A stretch of DNA of 64,000 nucleotides, taken from Gemmatimonadota bacterium (GTDB taxonomy: Bacteria; Gemmatimonadota; Gemmatimonadetes; Longimicrobiales; Gaopeijiaceae). The notes under the pieces were generated by a model. The model did no database searches. It was not told where the DNA came from and saw only the letters and a list, made by a program, of their open reading frames with translations. The position numbers and the translations under genes are program-made. This document shows, piece after piece, positions 1 through 10,700 of the stretch. Position 1 is the first letter of the stretch. Each line of letters begins with the position of its first letter. The stretch is taken from assembly GCA_041390105.1 (NCBI GenBank), contig JAWKQO010000002.1:124001-188000 (forward strand). Reading direction: 5' to 3'.

Positions 1-813
1 CTGCGCCGTGAAGATCCGGTAGGCGCCGTCGCCCACGCGTTCCATGTTGATGTAGGTGGTGGGTCCGAAGCCCTGACCCCAAAGCTCGACATCGTCGCTG
101 AGTTCGCTGCCCAGCACATGATGCCGGATGCGCGGTCCCTCCGTGCGGGAGCGGTGCGTGTAGTAGAGACCGGTGCCGTCCTCATCGAAGGCGATGCCGC
201 TGTACAGCGCATTGGGCAACCGGTCCGGCAGGTCCATGCCCGTCTCCAGGTCGCGGAATCGGACCTCGATCTCGTCCGCGCCCCCCTGGCGGATGGCGTA
301 GGCCAGCAGGCGCCCGTCTTCCGAGTAGCCGATCACCTCGACCGGCGTGCGGTGGGTCGCGTCGAACTCGGTGGGATCGAGCACCTCCTCGTACGTGCCA
401 TCGAGGACCGGCTCGACAGGCTCGGCCTCGTCGCCACTCGGTGCCGGCCGCCGGTACAGGGAGCCCATCTCCTCGCCCGGTCGGCGCATCGTGAAGTACT
501 CGAAGCCACCCGCCTTGCGGGTGTCTCCGACGTCGGCTCGGTCGATCAGCTCACGCAGTCGCGCGCGGAATGCCTCCCGCAGCGGGCCCTCTCCCACCAC
601 CGACTCGGCATAGGCGTTCTGGGCCTCGATCCAGGCTCTCGTCTCCGGGGCGGCCTGATCTTCGAGCCAGCGGTAGTCGTCGACGAACTCGACGCCGTGG
701 TAGCTGTCGGTGACGGGCCGGGCCGCGCTGGGCGGCGGCGCGGGGTAGGCGCCTGACTCGCAGGCTGCCAGGACGGGAAGGGCGAGGAGAACAGGACCGA
801 GCGACGGACGCAT
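1..813 (-). CDS. Prolyl oligopeptidase-family (S9A) serine peptidase, N-terminal part
   Basis: This is the first 271 codons of a gene that runs off the left edge of the window. The N-terminus is a lipoprotein signal with a lipobox (LAAC, Cys at residue 17), so the product is probably a secreted lipoprotein. Next comes the typical start of S9A prolyl oligopeptidases (DSYHGVEFVDDYRWLED), then the first blades of the seven-bladed beta-propeller that gates the active site (for example the GYSEDGRLLAYAI segment). The catalytic Ser/Asp/His domain lies outside the window. The family cleaves short peptides after proline; substrate here is unknown. The start is the ATG at 811-813, chosen because it gives a complete lipoprotein signal. 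It follows the sortilin-like gene on the same strand after 137 bases. Confidence 0.85.
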   Translation of the reverse strand, partial: MRPSLGPVLLALPVLAACESGAYPAPPPSAARPVTDSYHGVEFVDDYRWLEDQAAPETRAWIEAQNAYAESVVGEGPLREAFRARLRELIDRADVGDTRKAGGFEYFTMRRPGEEMGSLYRRPAPSGDEAEPVEPVLDGTYEEVLDPTEFDATHRTPVEVIGYSEDGRLLAYAIRQGGADEIEVRFRDLETGMDLPDRLPNALYSGIAFDEDGTGLYYTHRSRTEGPRIRHHVLGSELSDDVELWGQGFGPTTYINMERVGDGAYRIFTAQ

Positions 814-950
814 GGGGCCCCCGGGCTGGAGCGGTGTGATCTGCCCAGAGTCCGGGGCGCGGAGGAGGGCGTCAAGCCCCGGAGCCGTCCGAGGGGCCCG
901 GGCGGCACCGCATTGCGGCGCGGTCCGCCCGGGGCCACCCCTGCGGGCGC

Positions 951-3900
951 CTACGACACGATGCGCACCCGGCCGGGCAAGACCACCGCAGGCAGCCCCA
1001 AGCGGGCTACCGCCTCGTTGAAGCGGGCCAGCTCGTTCTCCAGCAGTTCGATGTAGCGAGCGCGCACGGCAGACCAGTCGGCGTTCAGGTCCTGGAGACG
1101 CTCATAGGCGCCAGGAAGCGGACGCCCTTCGGGACCTCCCGAGATGTAGCCATCGGGCCCCGTCACGTTGTTGTAGAGCTCGATCCACTGATTGTCGAGG
1201 CGGGGCGGGAAGCGGATCGGGTCCTGGCCGGACTGGTTCCTGGTCTGCTGCAGGTCCTCGTGCACCTCGGTGGCCTTGGTCTCCAGCGTGTCCGCCAGGG
1301 GCTCGAGGGTCTCGGCCAGTCCGGCCGCGTCCGCCTTCTCTACGGTTGCTGCGACCTGTTCGCGAATCGCGCTCAGGTTCTCGATGGCGCGCGTCACCGC
1401 GGTGATCGAGTCCCGCACCGTGACCGCCACGCGGAACTGCTCCTCGTAGTCCGCCTGCGTGACCTCGGGGATACGCGGATCGGGGAGCACGCGGAAGCTG
1501 GCTTCCTGCGGCTCTCCTCCGGCCACGGCCAGGCGCACGCGATACGGGCCGGGCGGTGCCTTCACGCCTCCGGTATACCCCCATACCACGGCGCTCTTGG
1601 GAAGCTCAGGCCCTGGGTACAGCAGGTCCCAGGTGATGCGGTTGAGGCCCGCGCCCTTGGGAATGCGCACGCCGCGCGTCTCTTCCACGACCGCGGAGTC
1701 GGAAGAAAAGGTGCGCACCACCGCACCTCCACGGTCGAGGATTTCCAGGCGCACCTCGCCGTCCGGCTCGGACTCGAGCCAGTAGTGCAGCGTCGCTCCT
1801 TGAGGGGGAGACTCCGGTGCCAGCTCGCCCAGGCCGCCCCCGGCCCCGGCGTTGTTCACGCGGATGGCGTCGCGGGGAGTGAAGAGATGCGCGGCCGCAC
1901 CGACCACCTGCGCACTCAGTTCACGAAGTGGCGTGACGTCGTCCAGGATCCAGAAGGAGCGCCCCTGCGTCGAGAGGATGAGATCGTCGTGCGCGACCTT
2001 GATGCCGGTCACCGGCGCGATGGGCAGGTCCCGCTGCAGGGACTGCCAGCGTGCCCCACCGTCGAACGACACGAAGATGCCCCACTCGGTGCCAGCGAAC
2101 AGAAGGCCCTCGCGTACTGGGTCCTCGCGCACCGTACGCACTGGATAGTCGGCGGGAATGCCGTTGGAGCCGTTGCTGAGCAGCCGCCAGGTGCGGCCCC
2201 AGTCGTCCGTGCGGAAGATGTAGGGCCGGAAGTCGTCCAGACGGTAGGCGTGCACCGCCACATAGGCGCGACCCGCCGCATGAGGCGACAGCTCGATCTC
2301 GTCGACCGTGCCGAGGGTCGGCATTCCGGGTGGGGTGACGTCGGTCCAGGTGGCCCCGTCGTCGCGCGAGACGTGAAGCCGCCCATCATCGGATCCCGCC
2401 CAGATCTCAGTGGCCGTGAACGGTGATTCGGCGATTGAAAACACGGTGTTGTAGATCTCGACGCCGGTCACGTCGGCGTTGATGGGCCCGCCCGACTGGA
2501 CCTGGTGCGCGGGGTTGTTGGTGGTGAGGTCGGGGCTGATGGTCTCCCAGGTTTCCCCCAGATCGCGCGAACGATTCACGTACTGCGAGCCATGGTAGAC
2601 CGTGCTGGGGTCGTGCCGGGACACCAGCATGGCCGAGACCCACTGGAAGCGGTGCTTCAGGTCGGCGCCCGCGGATCCGAGCTGCAACTGCGGATACAGG
2701 TTCATGTTGCGGACCTGGTCCTTGGCGAGGTCGTAGCGGTCGATGACCCCTCCGTAGCAGCCCGCGAAGACGATGTCGGGGTGGTCCGGGTGCAGGGCAA
2801 CCGGCCCGGTCTCGCAGCCGCCCACGTTCAACCAGTGCTGTTTTGGATACAGCGTGTTGCTGGACATCCAGGCCGGCACCGAGATGGTGGTGTTGTCCTG
2901 CTGGGCGCCGTAGAGCCGGTAGGGGAAGGCGTTGTCGACCACCACGTCGTACAGTTCGGCGGTGGGTTGATTGTAGTAGGTGGACCACGTCTTCCCGCCG
3001 TTGACCGTGACCTGGGCCCCGCCGTCGTCGGCGATGATCATGCGGTCCGGATCGGCGGGGTGGATCCAGAGGTCGTGCGTGTCTCCGTGAGGAACAGGGA
3101 TCTCGTCGAAGGTGCGACCCCCGTCCACCGAGCGGTACACGCTGGTGTTGAGCGCGTAGACGGTGTTGGGGTCGGCGGGGTCGGCCAGCACGTGCGTGTA
3201 GTACCAGGCCCGCTGCCGCAGCTTGTTCTCGGAGTTGGTGCGCGTCCAGGTCCTGCCCGCGTCGTCGGAGCGATACACGCCGCCATCCGGCTCGGCCTCC
3301 AGGATCGCCCACACCCGATCTGGATCGGCCGGGGAGACGGTCACGCCCACCTTGCCCACGATTCCCTCCGGCAGGCCACCGTGGAGCTGGGTCCAGGTGT
3401 CGCCCCCGTCGCTGGACTTGTAGACGCCGCCGTCCTCGCCGCCCGAGATCAATGCCCAGGGTTTGCGCTCTCCACGCCACAGGCCGGCGTAGAGCTCCCT
3501 GGGGTTCTTGGGGTTCATCGAGAGCGCCGACGCGCCGGTGGAGTCGCTGACGGCCAGCACGTGCTCCCAGGTGGCGCCCCCGTCCCGCGAGCGGAAGACG
3601 CCGCGCTCCGGGTTCTTCCCGAACGCATGTCCGAGCGCAGCCACGTAGACGAGATCGGCGTCCCGGGGATGCACCACGATGTCGCTGATCTGGCCTGCCT
3701 GCGGGAGACCCAGGAAGCGCCAGCTGGAGCCACCGTCGGTCGACTTCCACACCCCCCGCCCCCCCGATGTGTTGCCGCGGATGTCGGCGGAACCCAGGCC
3801 CACGTAGACGACGTTGGGGTCGGAATCCGGAACGGCGACGGCGCCGACCGATCCCCCGAAGCTCCCATCGGACAGATTGGTCCAGCTGACGCCGTTGTCG

Positions 3901-4121
3901 GCGCTCAGCCACACCCCGCCACCGGTGCCACCCATCAGCCAGCGGTCCCGGTCGTCGGGGAACCCCGTCACTGCCGTGGAGCGGCCACCCCGGTAGGGCC
4001 CCACCATGCGGTAGTCGAGCCCCTTGAAGGCAAGGGTGTCGAACGCTGCCTGGGCTGCCGCGGGTGCGGGCGCACCGAAGCCGACCAGAGTGAGCACGAG
4101 AACGGCGGACACACGACGCAT
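951..4121 (-). CDS. Sortilin/VPS10-like Asp-box (BNR) repeat protein, secreted
   Basis: The product is 1056 residues with a signal peptide (MRRVSAVLVLTLVGFGA, cleavage near AAAQA) and at least ten Asp-box motifs of the form S-x-D-x-G-x-T-W spread over residues 60-700. These form one or two beta-propellers. The C-terminal 300 residues include the WDLLYPGPELPKSAVVWGY segment typical of 'WD40/YVTN/BNR-like glycosyl hydrolase' annotations in Gemmatimonadota and Bacteroidota. No glycosidase activity can be inferred from the repeats. The start was set at 4121 rather than at the upstream codon at 4145 because GGGAGGAAGG lies just before this ATG. Residues near 880-960 look coiled-coil-like, with Ala/Glu/Leu-rich helices. 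It is probably periplasmic or surface exposed. Function is unknown; the propeller may bind sugar polymers or proteins. Confidence 0.85.
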   Translation of the reverse strand: MRRVSAVLVLTLVGFGAPAPAAAQAAFDTLAFKGLDYRMVGPYRGGRSTAVTGFPDDRDRWLMGGTGGGVWLSADNGVSWTNLSDGSFGGSVGAVAVPDSDPNVVYVGLGSADIRGNTSGGRGVWKSTDGGSSWRFLGLPQAGQISDIVVHPRDADLVYVAALGHAFGKNPERGVFRSRDGGATWEHVLAVSDSTGASALSMNPKNPRELYAGLWRGERKPWALISGGEDGGVYKSSDGGDTWTQLHGGLPEGIVGKVGVTVSPADPDRVWAILEAEPDGGVYRSDDAGRTWTRTNSENKLRQRAWYYTHVLADPADPNTVYALNTSVYRSVDGGRTFDEIPVPHGDTHDLWIHPADPDRMIIADDGGAQVTVNGGKTWSTYYNQPTAELYDVVVDNAFPYRLYGAQQDNTTISVPAWMSSNTLYPKQHWLNVGGCETGPVALHPDHPDIVFAGCYGGVIDRYDLAKDQVRNMNLYPQLQLGSAGADLKHRFQWVSAMLVSRHDPSTVYHGSQYVNRSRDLGETWETISPDLTTNNPAHQVQSGGPINADVTGVEIYNTVFSIAESPFTATEIWAGSDDGRLHVSRDDGATWTDVTPPGMPTLGTVDEIELSPHAAGRAYVAVHAYRLDDFRPYIFRTDDWGRTWRLLSNGSNGIPADYPVRTVREDPVREGLLFAGTEWGIFVSFDGGARWQSLQRDLPIAPVTGIKVAHDDLILSTQGRSFWILDDVTPLRELSAQVVGAAAHLFTPRDAIRVNNAGAGGGLGELAPESPPQGATLHYWLESEPDGEVRLEILDRGGAVVRTFSSDSAVVEETRGVRIPKGAGLNRITWDLLYPGPELPKSAVVWGYTGGVKAPPGPYRVRLAVAGGEPQEASFRVLPDPRIPEVTQADYEEQFRVAVTVRDSITAVTRAIENLSAIREQVAATVEKADAAGLAETLEPLADTLETKATEVHEDLQQTRNQSGQDPIRFPPRLDNQWIELYNNVTGPDGYISGGPEGRPLPGAYERLQDLNADWSAVRARYIELLENELARFNEAVARLGLPAVVLPGRVRIVS

Positions 4122-4184
4122 GGACCTTCCTCCCGAGACGTTCATGACGAGCGTTGGGAGGCTAGGCCGAGCGCCGCCGGGGCG

Positions 4185-6959
4185 TCAATGCTGGGAGGTG
4201 GTGTCCTCCGCCGTGGGGGCGCCTCCGAGCGCTTGCTGCACGCGCTGGAGCCACTGACGGTTGGGTGGTACGTCGGCAGCGCCTCCCATCCGTTGCTCCG
4301 CTTCGGCGAGCGCGGCTCGGGCCGCCGCCGAATCGCCGAGCGCGGCCTGTGCTTCGGCCTGGCCCAGGTAGGGTGCAGGCGCGTACACATGCTCTGCTCC
4401 GTATGCTTCGGGCACCGTGCGGGCCAGCCGGGTGAAGAGTTCCAGGGCTTGCCGTGGGTGCCCACCGGCGGCGAGCGAGCGCGCCCAGCTCATGGTAAGC
4501 CGCACGGCTCCCTGGCCCGTTTCCCCCTCGATGCGGGTCAGCATCTCCGCGGCTGCACGATAGGAGTCGGTCTGCTCCTCCCGTTCCACCGCCAACGCCC
4601 CACGCTGGCGCAGGGCCTCGGCCAGCTGGGGGTGATCGTCGTACAACCGGTCGTAGAGCCGGACGGCTTCGCGTGCGTGCTCCAGCGCCGGCAGGCGCTG
4701 CCCGCGCTGCAACTGCAGCGCTCCTCTCTGAAGCAGCAGAGCCCCGGTGACGTCGTGGTCGCCCACGCGGGCCCGTGCGATCGCGAGGCCACGCTCCAGC
4801 ACGCTGTCTGCGCGCTCGGGCTCCCCGGTGCGCGCCAGAGCCGTGCCGTAGACCTGAAACGCGCGCGCCAGCCCGATGTCGTCGTCGCCCAGGCGCTCGA
4901 AACCGACCACCACTCGGGCCGCCAGCTCGGCGGAGCGCTCCCAGTCCCCCATGCGCCCGTACAGAGCTGCCAGGTTGCGCCGTGCGTTCAGCGTGCGGCG
5001 ATGGTCGGGCCCCAGGGACGCCTCGAGGATCGCCACCGACTCATCCAGGAGCGGAACGGCTTCGTCGTTCCGACCTTGCAGCGCGTAGATGTTGGCCAGG
5101 TTGTTCGCGGTGATGGCGATGGCCCGGTCCGTCGCTGGGAAGATGAGGCGCCGGATGCCCAGCGCTTCCGTGGCCAGCGTCTCAGCTTCCTGGAGCCGCC
5201 CCTGGTTCATCACTGCGCCGGAGAGATCGTTGAGCGTGCGGGAGAGTCCAGCCGAGTCCGAACCCAGCGCGCGCCAGACTCCGAGCGCCTCGCGCATCGG
5301 CACCTCCGCCTCATCCAGACGATTGCGCTCGTGCAGGACCCAGCCCAGGAGGGTCAGCGAGCGCGCCAACTCCGGATCGATCGGTCCGCGCGCGAGCGTG
5401 CGGCGCTCCTCCACGGCGCGTTCTGCCCATCGCTCGGCCGGCTCCAGGGCACCGAGCCGCTCGTAGCCGTCCGCCAGCACGTGCATCATCTCGGCGCGGG
5501 TCACGGGGTCGTCGGCGTAGAGCGTCTCCAACTGGGCGGCCTGTCCATCGAGGACCTGGCGCACCGTCAGCGAGTCGCCCGCCAATGCATCTCCGCCGGC
5601 CGCGCCGAAGGACTCCAGCAGGAACCCCTGGACGGCCAGGGCGCGGTCGCGCTCATCGGAAAGGCGTTGGGCCTGAGCGGCGATGCGGCGATTCTGACTG
5701 AGCGTGACGCCGGTCGCTGCGATCAAGGTCAGGGTCAGTGCCGCACCCGCCACGCTGGCGGCCCGGTTGCGGCGAACGAACTTGGTGCTGCGGTACCAGA
5801 ACGAGTCGGCGCGCGCCCGCACGGGCTGCCCGGTGAGGTAGCGCTCCAGATCGTCGGCCAACGCGGCCGCCGAGACGTAGCGTTCGTTCGGATCGAAGCG
5901 CAGGGCCTTGGAGGCGATGTTGTCCAGATCGCCCTGCAAGCGGCGCCGAAGCGTGCCCGGCTCCGTGCGGCGCTTGGCGCTCACGTCCTCCGGTGTGACC
6001 GTTTCCTCCTCGCCGTCGGGCAGGGCGCGGGTGGCGAAGCGCCCGACCATGACGCTGGGCGGCTGCGGCGGAGCCGGTTCCGCTTCGATGGCGCGCGCGG
6101 CGGCTTCGGCTGCCGTGAAAGGCCGGTGTCCGGACAGCGATTCGTAGAGCAGGACGCCCAATGCGTAGACGTCAGTGGCCGTGCTCACTCCATCGCCCCG
6201 CAGCTGTTCGGGTGCGGCGTACTCGGGGGTGGCCAGCCGGAAGCCCGTCCGAGTCGCCTCGGGCTGATCGTCGGAGAGCAACTTGGCGATCCCGAAGTCC
6301 AGGAGCTTGGGCACTCCCTCCGGGGTGACGAGGATGTTGCTCGGCTTCAGGTCGCGGTGGACCACCAGGTTGCCGTGCGCATGCTGAACCGCCAGGCACA
6401 CCTGGCGCAGGAGCTCCACGCGCTCCCGCAGGGACAACACACGCCGATCCGAGTAGCGATCGAGTCGCTCACCCTCGACGTGCTCCATCACGAAGTAGGG
6501 TCGGCCATCCTCCGTGGTGCCTCCCCCCAGAAAACGCGCGATGCCGGGGTGGGCCAGTTGAGCGAGGATGGCGCGCTCGCGCGTGAACCGCTCGGCAAAG
6601 CCGGCACCGATGCCCTCGCGCACGATCTTGATCGCCGCGTAGCGGCGAAAATCGGGTCCTTCCTGCAGGCCGAGGAAGACGTCACCCATGCCTCCGCTGC
6701 CGAGCGGCCGCACAAGTCGGTACACGCCCACCGTGCGCTCGCCGTCCGGCGCCTCGCTCGCCTCGTTGACCCGGGCGATCGGCGTCTCCAGGAACCCCCC
6801 TGCCTCGTCCTCCGCGGCCAACAGCGCCCGGACCCGAGCCTCGAGGGCCGGGTCGCCCTCGCACGCGTGAGCGACGAAGCGCTCCCGGCCGTCTGCGTCC
6901 ACCTCCAGGGCCTGGTGGAACACCTCTTCGATGCGGGCCCAGCGACGGGAGTCCTCCAT
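4185..6959 (-). CDS. Transmembrane serine/threonine protein kinase with TPR sensor region
   Basis: This 924-residue protein has an N-terminal helical stretch (1-75), then a Hanks-type kinase domain. The glycine loop GSGGMG is at 87-92, the ATP-binding Lys at 111, the catalytic HRDLKPSN at 201-208, DFG at 221-223, and an APE-like segment EYAAPEQ follows. One transmembrane helix lies near residues 398-420. The remaining 500 residues are TPR repeats, such as ALNARRNLAALYGRMGDWE, presumably extracytoplasmic. It starts 12 bases after the ECF sigma stop with a strong GGGGAGGAG Shine-Dalgarno, so the two genes form one operon. In this family pairing the kinase is thought to modulate the sigma factor, but its target here is inference. 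All catalytic residues are present. Confidence 0.95.
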   Translation of the reverse strand: MEDSRRWARIEEVFHQALEVDADGRERFVAHACEGDPALEARVRALLAAEDEAGGFLETPIARVNEASEAPDGERTVGVYRLVRPLGSGGMGDVFLGLQEGPDFRRYAAIKIVREGIGAGFAERFTRERAILAQLAHPGIARFLGGGTTEDGRPYFVMEHVEGERLDRYSDRRVLSLRERVELLRQVCLAVQHAHGNLVVHRDLKPSNILVTPEGVPKLLDFGIAKLLSDDQPEATRTGFRLATPEYAAPEQLRGDGVSTATDVYALGVLLYESLSGHRPFTAAEAAARAIEAEPAPPQPPSVMVGRFATRALPDGEEETVTPEDVSAKRRTEPGTLRRRLQGDLDNIASKALRFDPNERYVSAAALADDLERYLTGQPVRARADSFWYRSTKFVRRNRAASVAGAALTLTLIAATGVTLSQNRRIAAQAQRLSDERDRALAVQGFLLESFGAAGGDALAGDSLTVRQVLDGQAAQLETLYADDPVTRAEMMHVLADGYERLGALEPAERWAERAVEERRTLARGPIDPELARSLTLLGWVLHERNRLDEAEVPMREALGVWRALGSDSAGLSRTLNDLSGAVMNQGRLQEAETLATEALGIRRLIFPATDRAIAITANNLANIYALQGRNDEAVPLLDESVAILEASLGPDHRRTLNARRNLAALYGRMGDWERSAELAARVVVGFERLGDDDIGLARAFQVYGTALARTGEPERADSVLERGLAIARARVGDHDVTGALLLQRGALQLQRGQRLPALEHAREAVRLYDRLYDDHPQLAEALRQRGALAVEREEQTDSYRAAAEMLTRIEGETGQGAVRLTMSWARSLAAGGHPRQALELFTRLARTVPEAYGAEHVYAPAPYLGQAEAQAALGDSAAARAALAEAEQRMGGAADVPPNRQWLQRVQQALGGAPTAEDTTSQH

Positions 6960-6971
6960 CTCCTCCCCTTG

Positions 6972-7640
6972 CTACGCGCCGCGGTGGGAGTCGTGGTCGG
7001 GCGGATCTGGAGAGGGCGCCCACGACAGCGAGACCGAAGGGTCGAGTGCGTCGCGCAGCCAGGCGCGGGCGGAGCGCCAAGCGCGACGGACCGTGACTTC
7101 GGACAGGCCCATCACCTCAGCGATCTCCTCGTTGCTGAGCCCGCCGAAGAAGCGATACTCGATCACGCGTGCACCGCGCTCGTTGAAACGCTCCAGCGCT
7201 TCGAGAGCCTCGTTCAACGCCAGCAGCTCGGCGGCCTGGGCAGGATCCAGCGCGTCCTGGGCGGCGTCCAGGGGGAGGTGCGGCGCCCCGCCCCCGCGCT
7301 TCAACGTTCTCCGTGCCTGCGCATGGTTGATGAGGATGCGGCGCATGGCCTGGGAGGCGATGGCGAAGAAGTGCGCGCGGCCCTGCCACTCGGTGCGACT
7401 CTGGCCCACCAGTCGGACATAGGCCTCGTGGACGAGCGCCGTGGCATTGAGGGTGTGGCCGTCCGCCTCGAAGCGTAGGCGCGCCCCGGCCACCTGGCGC
7501 AACTCGTCGTAGACCCTGGGGAGGAGCTGATTCCACGCGCCCGGATCCCCTCCGCTCGCCTGGGCGAGCAGTTGGGTCACGTCGCTCCCGGACGGTGAGT
7601 CGGGACGCGGCGGGTCGGGGGTGGAAGGGACATCCGCCAT
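6972..7640 (-). CDS. ECF-type RNA polymerase sigma factor
   Basis: This 222-residue sigma factor has an ECF layout: region 2 at roughly residues 20-110 (DVTQLLAQASGGDPGAWNQL, then NATALVHEAYVRLV) and region 4 at 135-190 with a helix-turn-helix (LSNEEIAEVMGLSEVTVRRA). The NATALVHEAYVRL signature and the RILINHAQARRTLKRGGG linker match the sigma-70 subfamily common in Acidobacteriota, Planctomycetota and Gemmatimonadota (TIGR02999-like), which usually sits next to a TPR protein kinase, as here. The ATG at 7638-7640 was chosen over the more upstream start at 7691 because a GGAG lies eight bases before it and the preceding codons look unrelated to the family. No anti-sigma factor is adjacent, consistent with kinase-linked control. 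Confidence 0.93.
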   Translation of the reverse strand: MADVPSTPDPPRPDSPSGSDVTQLLAQASGGDPGAWNQLLPRVYDELRQVAGARLRFEADGHTLNATALVHEAYVRLVGQSRTEWQGRAHFFAIASQAMRRILINHAQARRTLKRGGGAPHLPLDAAQDALDPAQAAELLALNEALEALERFNERGARVIEYRFFGGLSNEEIAEVMGLSEVTVRRAWRSARAWLRDALDPSVSLSWAPSPDPPDHDSHRGA

Positions 7641-7778
7641 GAGGGCTCCTGGGTCCAGCCCCAAGGTTCGGACGCGGCTGGTGCGAGGCAACCCCAGGGC
7701 TCTCGCACGCTCGCGACGACGAGTGCGCCGAACCCCACCCGTAGTGACGCGAGGGTCGGCGATACGTGGCAGGGTCGG

Positions 7779-10700
7779 TCATTCCCAGTGCCCCGTGGAG
7801 CCCTTGTAGTCGTACCGCTTCCCTGCGGCCGCCGCCCACTTGGCGTCGACGCCGAGCAACCGAGCGAATCCCCCAGCAGCCTCGATGTGCCTCCCCGCCC
7901 GGGGGCCCCTTACAAGAAGTGGGTTGGATGAGGTTCCGTAGTGGCCGGGTCTGACCAGGATCTTGGTCAAGTCCTCGAACTGCCCTGTCTTTCTTCCGCG
8001 CCACCACGCCTGGACCATGTCGAGGTCGGTGGGGTCCAGCCAGCGCGCGCGGCTGACGCGCAGCCGATTGCCGCGCAGCGCGCCGGTGCGCTTCAGCACG
8101 TACACCATGAACTGGGCCTGGGCGACGTGAGCAGCGATCTCACCTCCGCCGAACGCGTGAACGCCTTCGTGGACGATCGTGCTGGCGACCTGCAATGGCC
8201 CCAGAGCAAACGGGCCATACAGGATCTCCGTGTTGACGTAGAGGATGCCGGACTCCCGCGACCAGTGGAAACCGTGGAAAGAAGGGTCGTTGAAGTTTGC
8301 GAGTCGTACCTTGAGGGTCCCGTCCCGCAGCGCGTCGGCCACGCGCCGGGCGATGGGGGTGCCGGAATCGAGCGCCGTGAGGACCACTTTCAGCAAGTGG
8401 TCGATGCGCTTGGTCCCGATGCCGGTTGCCCGAAAATTCCGCGGATCTGCCTTCCCGATGAACCCGCCTCGCTCGAAGGTGCCCGTTGGCGTGGGGCGGG
8501 ACCGTCTCGCCGCAATCACTCCACCCTCCACCGCTGCGGCCCCCGATCTCAAGCGGGCGCCCAGCGCGGCGGCGCCGCGTCCCAACGCCGCCACTCCCCC
8601 TGCCATGGCGGTCGCCAGACCATTCTCGATCACCGCCCTGGAGAACGCCTCACCCACGCTGCGCCCGGCGAGCACTCCCCGGGCGGTGCTGTAAGGGTTT
8701 TGCAGCACCTGCTCGCCCGCGAACGCCTCGATGGCGCTCCACTCCGCCGCCATCATGCGAGCCCCGATCAGGCCGAAGGCGGCCCCGGTCCCCGCGTCCC
8801 GCAGGAAGGTCTGGTAGCCGTACGTGGCATCCCCGGTGTACCAGGCCACGGCGGCACCTCCTGCGGTCTCCAGCCCGCTGGAGATCGCCATCGACGTAGC
8901 CACGCCGGACCAGGTCAGCTGCGCTGCACCGCCCGCGAGCAGGGCGCCCCCGACCATGGAGGCCACCGCCATCGAGGACGCGGCGCCCAGGAGAAGGGCA
9001 CCGTGATTACTGGCCGTCGCGACGCTCCGGCTCATCCGGCGCATGCCGGCGGAGTCGGCCAGGGAGCGGATGGTGCGATAGTCGATCTGCGGTGCCCCCG
9101 TGAGCTCGTCCGTGCGCGATCCCGCGAATCCATCCACCCGGGTGGACCAGCTCAGATAGGGGGCACGCGCCGAGCTTCCCTCCACCGTGCGGATGTCGTC
9201 AGGGACGCTGAAGCCGACGCCGGCCGGGGGGCTCGTGAAGTCGAGGCGCGCGACCTGTCCGATGGCGTCGGTCACGAACCCGACCGTCGCCTGGATCCCT
9301 TCGTGCGGGTAGAACACCTCAGGCGCTCCGGTGCCCGTGAAGTGCTCCATACGCACCCGTTCCCCCGGCCGCGCCCCCAGCACGTACCGGCGACGGAGCA
9401 CGGGGGGTGGCGCCCCCTGCGTAGGCGGCGCGATCTCGGCCACCACGGAGCTGCCGTCGTAGAGGAAGTGGGTCACCTCGCGTGCCCAGCTGCCCCAGCC
9501 CACCAGGCCAGTCGACTGGGGAGGCGCCAGCGGGAAGGAGCGCACACGCCGCCCGAAGGCGTCGTAGAGGAACTGGACGGCCTCGCCCCGTTGCGCGCCG
9601 GTGCCGATCTCTTCCACGCGCATCAACCGACCTTCATGGTCGTAGGCGTAGCGCAGCTCCCCGTCGGAGATGAGCTGGCCACGGCGGTCGTAGGTGAAGT
9701 GCTTGGTGCCCTGGAGAGGGTCCGTCGCGGATGCGAGCGCGACCTCGATGTCTGTACTGGATGCGAGCAGGGTGCCGGAACCCGGTATCTGAGTCCCGAT
9801 CGCCACCTGAAGGTCCTGTTGGCGGCCCACCGAATCGTGCTGGAAGGTGTCGACGCGCACGAAGCGCGTCTCCGCAGCGACCAGGTCGAAGAGCGTCTCG
9901 CTCGATCCCACCAGACGGTCCGCGCTGTAGGTGTTGAAGAGCGAGCTGCGGTCCCGGCTGACGATCTGGGTGCCCTGGTGTCGCGTGCTCAGCGTGGAGG
10001 AGCGGGTGACTCGCCCCAGGTTGTCGAAGGCGAGCTCGGTGAGAGACTCCGACCATTCCCCGGAGGCGTCCCGCTCCCAGGTCTGCACCATCCAGTCGAA
10101 GCCGTAGCGCCCGTACGATGCGGTATCGCTCCACAGAGGCTTGGGGGTGGGGAAGCCCGACGTGGCGGTGACCCGGATGCTGCCCAAGCGTCCTTCCCCG
10201 TCCACCCGGTAGCGGGTGACGGCACCGTTGGGGTAGCGACGGCCCGATACCCGGGCCGGACCGTCGTGCGCGTAGGAGGCGACGGCGCGCCCGTCGGCGG
10301 TCACCACGCGCAACCGACCGATCACGTCGACCTCCCGGAACACCTCCAGGCTGCCGGCCTGTGCCGGGTAGGTGAGTGTCTCGGTGCGGTGATCGCGTCC
10401 GTAGGCGTAGGAGAACGGGTACGACTCTCCGTCGATGCTCTGTTCCTCCCGCGTCACCCGCCCCAGCCCGTCATAGACCCGGCGTGTCCGCACCGGCGCG
10501 CTGGAGACGGGATGCGAGACCTCCGCGAGCGTGACCCGTCCGAGCCCGTCGTATTCCCAGCGGATCTCGTTGGGGACGATGACGGAGGGAAGCGAAGATC
10601 CACCCGAGGTCCCGGCCTGGAAGCGCTGCTCCACTGGAAGGCCGACGCCGTTGAACGTGGAGGTGATCACGGTGCCGTTGGCGTCGGTGACCCGTAGCGG

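Noticed and set aside
2505..7478. A 1657-codon open frame on the plus strand
   Set aside because: It runs antisense to the sortilin-like, kinase and ECF genes, which have clear families; it has no recognisable motif and is an artefact of high GC third positions.
7641..7778. Possible immunity gene for the RHS tip between RHS and ECF genes
   Set aside because: The 138-base gap holds no start-to-stop frame of useful length with a Shine-Dalgarno on the minus strand.
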